From Epiperipatus broadwayi (lineage: Eukaryota > Onychophora > Udeonychophora > Euonychophora > Peripatidae), in contig JAQFVV010012508.1 in assembly GCA_028023455.1 (NCBI GenBank), positions 1,295,877 through 1,359,876 of the forward strand: a stretch of DNA of 64,000 nt. Reading direction: 5' to 3'. This document shows positions 27,601 through 39,600 of this stretch, piece by piece. Below the pieces are notes generated by a model. The model saw only the letters and a program-made list of their open reading frames with translations, did no database searches and was not told the origin of the DNA. Both the position numbers and the translations under genes were made by a program. Position 1 is the stretch's first letter, and each line of letters starts with the position of its first letter.

Positions 27601-30600
27601 CTTTCAATGATGTTAGTAACGTTTGTTCTCTCGCCCACATATTTTGTTTTCAGAAGTCTTTTCTTGTTACTCTTAGCATGCATCTCTCCATACCTATTTG
27701 AATACTCTGAAGTCTCTGTATTGCTCTTTTGTTAAGCATCCGATTCTCAGATCTGTAAGTAAGAATTGGTAACACAGATTTATTAAAAACCTTCCTTTTC
27801 ATACTACTCTAATCAAAAGAATTTTGTAGTTTAAAGTTAAGATCTATCAATTTTGGACATATTACACAGAATTATTATTAGCCATCCAAAAAATGAAAGT
27901 CTTATAGTTAAAATACTTTCTGGTATTTATTTTCTAAAATGATGACTATATGAAGTCTTTTCTCAAAAAGAAATTTTGTCTTTTAATATATTTCACTTGA
28001 ATATACAACATATTGGAATTAAGTTTGATGAATATATAGCTTATTTAAGTAATTTTCCTATAGATTTTTTATGACCTTATAATTTTAATTGAATCATGAT
28101 ATTCAAGCATTCTTACTCCATGGACTTATTTTGTTCTGGGGCTGTAATGGTTTTTATAAAAATAGGTATAATTTTTAATTATCATATTTTAATACTTGGC
28201 TCTGCAGAAAATATATTTAATTTTCCTAGTTTTATTTTTACTGCTGTTGCTTTATATAGGATCATGCATGAGGGTCATGCTAGATTTTGTTACTGAAGTT
28301 GATGCATTCAAAACAAAACAACACTCTCCATATAGTAGTGCCATCTTGTGCTAACAAGAGCAATCAATGGATGCCAGAAGGCTTGTGCATAAAATCCCTA
28401 TCTAATGCCTACTCATCCAATATCCCCAGACTAGTTTCTGGCTTGTGGCCTTCATCAGTGGAGCACTGATGAAGGCCACAAGCCAGAAACTAGTCTGGGG
28501 ATATTGGATGAGTAGGCATTAGATAGGGATTTTATGCACAAGCCTTCTGGCATCCATTGATTGCTCTTGTTAGCACAAGATGGCACTACTATATGGAGAG
28601 TGTTGTTTTGTTTTGAATTGTTTAATAACAATTATTGTGCTAGTATGAGATAGTGATCATGTGAAGTTGATGCATTGTTAGCTGATTTGCATTCTTCTTC
28701 AGTCATACTAATGCTTGACATGAATATAGATTAATCTGATAACCTATCTGTGTCTACCATATGTTATTTGAATAGTTACAACTTTAGTCAAACTATCTTC
28801 TTATCCACACATATGTCATTCTTGTCAAGCAATATTGGATCATATATTTGTGAGATCAAGTTTAGCACCAAATTACGAATCATTTTAGTTTAACGTTTTT
28901 ATCTCAGATCATTATTTTGTGGCTGCCAAAACTTTTTAAATGTAATCTATGTTAATATTTGTTCATATGTTAATAACTCATTGGACAATAAATTAAAAGT
29001 TTAATATCTAATCAGAATTGTGAATTTCAAGATATTTATAAACTTCTAATGACAGAAGCAAATGGGTTGTTTTAAATTGATAAGCAACAGTAGAAGACGC
29101 TCAATATAGATAACTGATCATTGAGCCAAAAAGATTAATCTATAGAAATATTTAAAATTCTTGGGTGGAAATTTAGTAAATTTAAAAAAAATTGTACTGA
29201 AATTAAATCTGATGTTAGGGAATTAAAATTTCAATATTATCAATTTTTTTTTAGTGATTAAAAATATTTCTCTGAAATGGAAATTGATTAGTTTTTTAAT
29301 AAAGAAATCTTTGCTGCACAAGAGAGCAGGTTAATTCAGCATGAAAGAACACATACAGGAGAAAAACCGTTCTTACTGTAGTTTATGTAAATATAAATAA
29401 ACAAGAATAGGTATAAAAAAAACAGATTTTCTTTAAGAATTTATAAACACAATAGTAATTTATTGGAAGTTCAAAATAATTAAAAATATATAACTGATTT
29501 GTTTAATACCCCCCCCCCCTATGGGCAGTAATAGATAAGGTACCAAAACAAGACTTAAATCATTTGCTTCTTGTTTTTAATGTCTTTTTATGTATGGACA
29601 TTAATAACTTTCAGTTGTCTTATATGATTGATCTTCTACATATTGTTTACCAGATTAAATAATTTAACACCAAAAATTCTTAAAGAAAAACTGTTTTTTT
29701 ATACCTATTCTTGTATATTTATTTAATCTTTCCTTAAGAACTGAATTCTTTTCCACTTTTGAAAGAGTGCATTATTTTGCCTACTTTTAAAAAGGATAAT
29801 CCCTTACTTTCAGGTAATTATAAACCAATTTCTGTGATTTCTAAACCGTTGGAAATGTTGGTTAAAGTAAAAGTGGTGTCATTTTTAAAAATAATGTATT
29901 GTCTGAGCAGCAGTATGGTTTAATTTCTGTCGGAATTACATGGTTTGCTTTCTACAATCATGTAAACTATTCGATATCAGTCCTAAATCTGATTTCAAAA
30001 CTATTGGTATATATTCTTGTCAAAAGCATTTGACTGTATCTCATAAAATTTTGCTTAAATGTCTATATTCATATGGTTTTTGTACATTTTTTTTGTCTTC
30101 TTGGCTCACAAGTTATTTAAAGGGATAGTAAGCAGGCAATTAATACTTCTGACATCACTAGTTCTTTTCTAGTAGTGAATCATGGCGTTCCACAAGATTC
30201 TGTCCTAGCTCCTATTTTATTTTTAATTTAAGGAAAAATGATATATTTTCATTACATTTTGAATCAAAGATTTGTGATTTTTGTTTTGTCATCTGCTGCA
30301 ATTTCATATACTTAAATTGAAAAAATCATTTCACAGAGGCAAAACTCTTCATACAGTAGTGCCACTCAGTGCAAGCCCGAATAATCAATGGATGCAGGAG
30401 GGTTTGTGCATAAAATCCCTTCCTGCATCCATTGATTATTCTGGCTTGCACTGAGTGATACTACTATATGGAGAGTTTTGCCTCTGTGAAAAACAGCTTG
30501 TGTAATAACAGAGAATAATGATCATGTGATGTTTGATGGTTTACAAAATAACTAATGACTTACTTTAATTAGAAAATGGTCAGCTTTTAATTATTTATCA

Positions 30601-33600
30601 ATTAAGCGGAACAAAATCAATACATTTTTTTTTTTAATTTATACTATATTCTCTTGACATCATTTTTTAATAATTATTTTTTTTGTTTTATGATAGCATT
30701 TGTCATTTGTTAATAATTATTATCTTATTCATTGATTCTAGATTGTTGTAGTCTAGTCATGTTGATTTTCATTATTTTTTACATAGATTAAATTATCAAA
30801 ACAGGCAAAACTCTCCATACAGTATTGCCACTCAGTGCAAGTCAGAGTAATCAATGGATGCCAGAAGGTTTGTACATAAAATCTTCATCTAGTGCCTACT
30901 CATCCAATATCCCCAGACTAGTTTCTGGCTTGTGGCCTTTATCAGTGAGGAGCAGTGCTCTTAAATCCAAGGCTCCTCACTGACGAAGGCCACAAGCCAG
31001 AAACTAGTCTGAGGATATTGGATGAGTAGGTACTAGATGGGGATTTTATGTACAAGCCTTCTGGCATCCATTGATTACTCTGGCTTGCACTGAGTGGCAA
31101 TACTGTATGGAGAGTTTTGTCTGTTTTAATAACAGTTATAAGCAAGCATAAGAAATGGTGATCATGTGATGCTTATTGGTTTAAAATTCAATTATATGTT
31201 TTTTCATTTAAATTATGAAAAAGAACTGATTAATTCAATTATCTATGTATGTTTGTGGCATTGGGGAAGTTAATATGTGTTTCTTTTATATATTGCCCAT
31301 TTCTTTCTCTAAGTATAATATTAATATCATTTATGTTCTTTATTATTTTTACAATGCTTTTATAAAAAACGTAAATGATATTATATGGATTTAGCAATGC
31401 AATAAGAAAGATAAAGTTATAATTTAAGTATATAGTTAAGCATTGCATATACTCCTCTACGTAAAAACAGAATTTTAGTTCGTTCTTGGAGAAGGGGTTG
31501 AAATAAACTCGCTCTGTGAAATGATTTGTTGGAATATAATAATGTCTCTTTTTCCCAATTATTTGAAAAATTAATTGCAAACTGCAGAAATATTAATAAT
31601 TTAAATAATTATAAAAATATACCAAAAGTTAATTAATCATGATTAGATTTTGGTTGTAATGAAAGAAAAACAAATGGATTTTTGTTACAGATTTAATGAA
31701 TAAATGTCTTATCAGAAGAAAATTGTTTAATTAAAATATATTTATATGAATAGTATTAATTAACTAAAGTAAAAAAAAAAATGTATTTCTTATATATAGT
31801 GCATATCGACATTAGTTTTTATTAATAAATATGACAACCTCTCCTCCCCCCAATAAGCACTATATAGAAAAATAGTTGTTTCCACTGCAAGAATTGTTTG
31901 ATTGGTTATTGAGATAATGATTTTAGATTAATTTCTGTCAAGAAAATGATCCAATTGGAGAAAACTATTACGCTCTACAAAATAGTAATAAAGAATTTTA
32001 CAATATTTGTATTTTTTTAATTATGAAGTTTGTATGGTGATTCATTTTCTATTTCATGGATTTTTAGAAAAAAAAATCGATTGTTTAAGCCATCATTAGA
32101 TTGAGAAACTGAAAATTTTAATTATAAAAAAATAAATTTAAAATGTTAATCTTAACAACACGCTAAAAAGTATGTGTTTTTAAAAAAAAAAAAATTATCT
32201 CTTGTAGGTTTGATGTAAAAATTAAATTGTAAATAGCCTGCTGTAAACTAATGTGAACATTTTTTATTTATTTTAAGTTGAATATTTAGAAACAAATTAA
32301 TGGAATTAAGCTTGTGTTCTCATTTGCTTGCATTTCTTTTTATTAACTGGGGCTCTATTGTTTCTTTTATTTTATTTTATCTATTACTTTATTAAATTCT
32401 GTAGTTTGTACAATGACATTTGTAATTTGTACTTTGATTATACTTATATCTTCTCCTTTGCTTTTTTTGCATTCCTTCATATATTCATATATATATTACT
32501 TATAATCAATCTCCACATATACACTTTAATGCAAATTTTTTTGTATAATATCTTTAATTTCCTAACAGCTTCGACTGTCCTGCAGTCTTCATCAGAGTTA
32601 TAACATTGTATTTTTATATGTATATTAATGGTTATATGATTATATGTTTAGATGTTGTAGCTCTGATGAAGACTGCAGGACAGTAGAAACTGTTAGGAAA
32701 TTAAAGGAATTATATAAAAAAAAATTGCATTAAAGTGTATATGTGGAGATTGATTATAAGTAATATATATATATGCTTTGATTATAGTGATGTAATGCAT
32801 ATCATGTTCAGTAATTAGTAGAATCTTCATTTGCGTGAGTTTTCTTTTGATTGTTAAGTCATATATATGTATTTAATTTATAGTCATCTGTTTACTTCAA
32901 ATGCATTTTTTTTTTTTTATTTTAGTGAAAATAGACTGGAACTGCCGACAGAACCAGTGAAAATTAGCAAAGCATTTTTTTCTGTGAAAAATTTGATTCT
33001 TAACAAAATGAGTTATACTTGGTCTAAGGTATAGTATATTTTATTGTATAGCTTGAATAAAATTAAATAAAAGATAAAACATATTTTAAATAGTTCACTG
33101 TGGACAAAGGTCTCTCCACCATTCCTTTACAGAAAAAAATCGAAAGCAAAGACAGTATTCACTTTCCTGGCTCTTTTTAATTTATGAAGATTTGCAGTGT
33201 TACATTTTAATTAAGAGTAGCTACATACTTACTTACCGACCAATACCTGGATAGCTATCCGGATTACTTATGGTACTACTATCATAAGTAAGCTGTTTGG
33301 AAACTGAAAAGAATTTTTTAATTTTTTCTCTTCCAATACGATTTGAATTTCAGCCATGGTTATGGAAGAGAGCGAAAGCCCTGTCCTATAGAGATGAGCT
33401 CATGTATTTGCCATTTCTATGGCATAGAATTCAAATCTTAGTGAAACTTTGTCAAATATTTTAGGGAGCTAAGTATTTTCAAACAAGCTTAGATTTTTTT
33501 TTCCAGATATCTTGTCCAAAAAGGAAGAAAACTGCAAAAATGGTCACCTATCTGCAATTGATTAACCTCGTGATTATTATTTCTGCGGAAGAATGCTGAA

Positions 33601-36600
33601 GAATCCTTTGCTTTACACTAGTTTATTTAAGGCTGCTTAACTATATAAAAAGTATTAGTGGAAATACAAGATTTAGATTTCACAAGTTATGGAATAGATT
33701 TCTAAATAACCTTTCAAAACTGAAAGAAATGTTATAACAGATAAAATCATAAAAAAGGGAAAAAAATAAATAACTTTTTAATTATGAACTATAGTATATA
33801 CAAGCGCTTTAAAATGCTGGTTGAAGAAGGTGTTAATAGCAAACAATCAAATTAATCCAGGCTAAAGCGCTTTCGAGATGTTATCCCTCATAATCATAGC
33901 CAAAATAGTAAGTTTGTTGTGATGTTAATAAATGGTAATATATGCAAATGTATATGTAAATTAATCAGCTTGTCCATTTTCTGGAGGTAGCGAAGCATAT
34001 ATGTCATTTATTAATTGCATTATTGTCATTGATGATAAAATACGCTTCTTTTATATTCTTTTGCCATCGTTAGTTTCAGTGCACACAATTTTGGGGTTGG
34101 AGGGTTCTAACCTATGACCGGCCTGCTTCTCGTGTTCAAGGAATATTGAAATGTTGTCATTGATTCTTTTGCTCTCTCCTGTATGCATACATATGCTGAG
34201 TGGCTCTATTATTGGCAGTGACCCTAGTTTCCTCATAATATGTGATGCTGCATCCGGCTTGAGGGCATGAAATTCTATATACAATTATTGGAGAAGTAAA
34301 CTAAATTATTTTTATAGTAATGAACTATAATTAATTATAAATATATTGATCACATTATTAATACAGATGTAAACATATGGATTAAATTTGTATGGAATGT
34401 TGTTAATAGAAAATTTTATATTAAAATGAAAAATGCCTATGCTTATGAAAAGGGAGGTGTTTAATAAATATGTTCTGTCAATGTTTTCTATGGATACTTA
34501 ATATAAGAGCAGTCCATAGACTGGAGACTATTTAATGAAATGGAGAGATATATATTAGAGCTAATAAGAAGGGATCAAAAATGATATATTTAATGATAGA
34601 ATATCATTGACATTAAGAAACTGAATTAAAGTTGGATTGAAAAAAATGAGAATAAATGAACAACTAATATCCTAAACCATATAATACTCAATTGTCCAAT
34701 CACTTTATTATTTTTACAGTGCTTTATTTCCACCCTTTTCTACAGTTTACAGTTTTGATTGCCCAGCAATCTTCTTCGGAAAATGATATCTCCTAATCTC
34801 ACTATCTTCAGAACATTATATCTCCTAATCTCACTATTACAATAATAGTGAGATTAGGAGATATAATGTTCTGAAGAAGATTGCTGGGGCAACCGAAACT
34901 GTAAAGTGTAGAAAAGGGTGGAAAATAAAGCATTGTAAAAGTAATAAAGTGATTGGACAATTGAGTATTATATGGTATACATTTGGCAATGCAATAGGAA
35001 AGAGTAGTTATTAATATCCTAAACTTGAGTCAAGAAGTTTTAAGAGATCTAAAATTTCCAATATATGGCACAGATAGATGAAGTAAGGAAATATAATAAT
35101 ATACTGTGAGAAAAAGTCAATCATCTTGCAGTGGATTACTAGCATTTGGATAGAAATGCTGCTGATAATGATATATATGTGTATGCATACATATATGTAA
35201 ACAAAGGAATGAGTATGGTTATTTCCATGAAATGACTAGATAAAATTTGTTAACGTTGGTGTTGATAGATGTCTATCAATTATTACTGACAGCTTTTAAG
35301 TTAAACAATTTGCTCTAATAGTCCACAGTAGTTTTTTATTTGGTTTTATTTAGAAATAAAAGATCCTCTTTAATTTCTAATTAAACCACTAAACATCACA
35401 TGATCACCATCTCTTATACTAGCACATAATTGTTGTAAACAAAGGCAAAACTCTCCATACAGTAGTGCCACCCTGTGCCAACCAGAGTAATCAATGGATG
35501 CCAGAAGGCTTGGGCATAAAATCCCTACTCATCCAATATCCCCAGACTAGTTTCTGGCTTGTGGCCATCGTCAGTGAGGAGCCTTGGATCTGAGAGCACT
35601 GCACCTAGATCTTATGATCTAATACAACCTTAACTACAAAACTATGAGAATGAAATTGAAAACACAATAATATTTTCAATCTAAGCTCAATAGCTTAAAG
35701 TATAAAACTATGAGAATGAAATTGAAAACACAAGCTATTGAGCTTAGATTGAAAATATTATTGTGTTTTCAATTTCATTCTCATAGTTTTGTAGTTAAGG
35801 TTGCATTAGATCCTAAGATCTAGGTGCAGTGCTCTCAGATCCAAGGCTCCTCACCGACGATGGCCACAAGCCAGAAACTAGTCTGGGGATATTGGATGAG
35901 TAGGCACTAGATAGGGATTTTATGCACAAGCCTTCTGGAATCCATTGATTACTCTGGTTGGCACAGGGTGGCACTACTGTATGGAGAGGTTTTACCTTTG
36001 TTTAATGTCTAATTCAAAGTAATTTCTAATTCAAAATATTATCTGGATTTAAACACAGACATACATTTTTATTGGTTTGAGGACTCAATCTCTCAGCGAG
36101 TATGTATATTAAGTAATTTCATGGATAAATTATAATGTAAATAAAGGAATGAATGCAGCTGTTTTCATGTAATGACTAGAGAAATTTGGGTACACCGAAA
36201 TTTGTTAGCATTGATGTTGCTAGGTAACTATCAATTACTCAGCGAATACATAACTCTGGAAGTGGAAGAATATTCACAAGCTGTAAATAGAAGATGCAAT
36301 TCTTCTAAGCCCTCATATCTATAAAAATATGTATCTGGGTTTAAGTTCATATAGATCTCTTTTTATTTCTAAATAAACCTAAGACTAGAAACTACTGTGA
36401 ACCCTAGAGTAAATTGTTTAATATAAAGATTATCAATAGAAATTGATAGTTACCTAGCAATAGCATTACCGACAAATTTCTCTAGTCATTACGTAGAAAT
36501 AATCCCACTTATTCTTTTGTTTACATCCATGAAATTATTTAACATATATCTATATAACCACTAGAAACCAGTTAACGCAGACAATCCTAATATAGATAAC

Positions 36601-39600
36601 AATCTCAAACTGTTGTAGCTTCTTTTAACAATAAAGGTGGATATCACTTTTATTGTTAAAAGAGGTTGCCTTGACAACGTTGGGAATGTCTAAGTAAGTG
36701 TTAACTGGTTTCTAATGATTACTTATAAACCTATTTAATCTTGAGCATTATTACATATATATATATATATAAAACCAAAACTATCTAACACTATACTAGT
36801 AATAAATAAAATGCAAAACCATAAAACAATACAATACTAGATAAAATCCAAAATTTTTACCAAAATCCTTACACAACCATGGTTTCATCTACTGCAAATA
36901 GACCTTCTCAAGTGAAAATCAAACTAAAGGAACAAACATATATATATATAGAAACAAACAAACCTTTCTATATTTCATTTCAAACACCATCTTCCCTTAA
37001 TCTTATGAAGACATCTTTTGATATTGAGGGAAGATGATGTTTGAAATGAATTATGGGAAGGTTTGTTTGTTTGTATTTTGTTCTTTTAGTTTGATTTTCA
37101 CTTGAGAAGGTTTATTTGTAGTAGATGAAACCATGGTTGTGTAAGGATTTTGGTAAAAATTTTGGATTTTATCTAGTATTGTATTGTTTTATAGTTTTGC
37201 ATTATATATTGTGCCAGGCACGTTTGATGTGGCCAAGCACAAGCTAAGATTAAATGACTAAATGGTCTAAAATATTTAAATAGCCATTAAAGAGGGGGGG
37301 TTTATACAGTTATACAAACAATATTTCTTATAAATTGAGAGAGAAAACTGTGGCGGTAATATAGACTCACACACACATATGTTTAAAGCCGATATTTAAA
37401 GGCTGAGAAATATGCATTTGTAAATTTGATTTTTGTTTATTTTTATTATTTGTTTTTAAGGAAAAACAAACTCCAACATGTAATTATAATTTTGAAGATT
37501 TTTGTTTTGTTTGTTAAAGAGAAATGCTAACACCTGTATTTACAATTTGTCAGTACGTATTTATTTATTTTTTTTGTGAGTGCTGACAATCAATGTAAAA
37601 GAGAGAATTTAACCTACTGTTATTTAAAAATAGTTAGAAATAATTTCAAAATCGGAGTTTTTAATGGATATTTTTCTCTTCAGTTGCATTTGAGCAAGGG
37701 AGGGGGGCCATTGTCTTAAATTTAGAAAAAGCCTAAAGGCATTCTGGCTTCCCGTCCACTCTAAAATAATTTTAACTGTACAAAAGAGTTTAATTAAACT
37801 TGCGATAATGCATGGAGAGAGAAATGTTCAAGTTATGAAAACATTTTTTTTGTTTAAACAAAAAAAACTTCGATACTAATAATGTAATTAATCAAAAGTA
37901 AAAAGGTGTTATCATGTCTTAATTGTGATCTGAATGGATATAAATAAAACTAATTGGAAATGAAATTTTTAGAGATCACTTTGGCGATTACATTGAAATG
38001 TTTTACGAATCGGTTAAACCAATTAGTAAAACTAAAACCAATTCAATGAGATTTAATTAATTTTTGTGTCGTGGAGGGGATACCTGAATTGAGATTGTAT
38101 TGAGGTGGGATATCTGTTCTGAAGTTGCGAGAGGACAGTTGACTTTTGCATTGAGATTGTATTGAGGTGGGATATCTGTTCTGAAGTTGCGAGAGGACAG
38201 TTGACTTTTGCTTTTCAAAGGAGGCAGTTCACCTTAGCTTTTCTAAGAGAGCAGTTTAAGTTGACTTTTACTTTTCAAAGAGTTCGAGTTTAATTTACTT
38301 TTTAAAGAGAGTAATTCACGTTTGCAAATCTTATAGAGAGCCTATTTTTAATTTTGGGAAGCTAATGTTATTTATGGAACCATGCGAAGTCATTCTAATA
38401 TCTTGTAACCCAGAAGATTTATTCTAAGAAAAAGAAATAATACTCATTCTATCATTCTAAATCAACGGACATTAATTCAGGCCATCATTGAAATAATCTA
38501 GCAGTTAACCAGTCAGTTGATGCCAATGGAAGTTTAATTGCGACACGCCATCGGAGCCTGCAATTAACTTAGGATTCACAAAACAAGAAAGGACGATTGA
38601 TAGTGTTTAATATCCTGTTTGATATCCGTTCTCCAACCTAAAGATGCCAATCAAACATTTGCCTACCTATGAAATGATTATGGAGTAGAAACCTACTTCA
38701 GTACGTCCGTCCAGCTCCGATCCTCTCATCCCAACATAATGTAAAAGCCGAGATCACCAAACACCAAAGTGATGATGACAAATTATACGGACTTATAGCT
38801 CCATCAAGTCCAGCCCTTGTTGCAGTTGATGAACAGATAGACTGCCCACTCAAAACCCATAGAAGAAAGAAGCCTACAAACTTTGTCGGTATACTATTAT
38901 TTTTTTGTATGTATGTGTTTATTTTATAACCAGTTAATGCCCACTTCATAAATATGTTTATGTAAGTACACAAACCAATATATCTTGTATGTAACACTAA
39001 TTTTTCTTTATTTGCTTTACACACGTGTGAGTTTATATCCACAGAGCACTCTCTCTCCCACATTTTTTATTTAATATACTTTATTATAAAAAAGATGAAA
39101 TTTCCTTTATTCAATCTAACAATTATCTCGACAAGTATTTCCATATGCTTATAATTTGTTTTATAAATGATTTATGTATTATATGATTTCGTTTGTATAT
39201 GTATTCAATTTGGGAACTTTAATTTTATATTTATGTTATAAATGGTAGGGGGTATTAGGTTAATAAAAGATATTATAATTTAAAAGCGACTACTGCCATA
39301 TATTTCATATTTTTTTCATCATTTACTTTCTCCAACCCCATATTAGTTAGTTATGTAAGTTTTCCGATCCCCATTCTTTTAACTGAGTATAAGAGTATGC
39401 TGAGCTAGCGAATGGGATACCTTCTTACCGGGTCATAAATCTTTATTTTCATGAGGATACTTGTGTTATTTTTGTATAAATAATTATTTATCGGCACACA
39501 TGCCCTAATATTATTTGAACTTGCATATCTTTTCAGGAGGAGAGTTAAATTTCCTTCTGAGAGTGGCACGAGGGGTTGATTTAGAGTCATCCCCCAAAGG

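Noticed and set aside
28287-28469. Recurring short peptides such as NQWMPEGL...SSVRSLG in many ORFs
   Set aside because: These are translations of the family A repeat arm, not conserved proteins.
29328-29372. A zinc-finger gene
   Set aside because: Only one finger end and linker, with stop codons right after and no CxxC in frame.
35839-35897. Plus-strand motif of the longest family A copy as a hammerhead
   Set aside because: The stems fit, but the core is CCGACGA with the invariant U4 changed, so activity is unlikely.
38698-39063. 121-codon minus-strand ORF in the 5' LTR, also at 44567-44932 in the 3' LTR
   Set aside because: Conservation between the two LTRs is expected from their common origin. 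The plus-strand frame of the same stretch has splice signals and better composition, so the minus ORF is probably a shadow.
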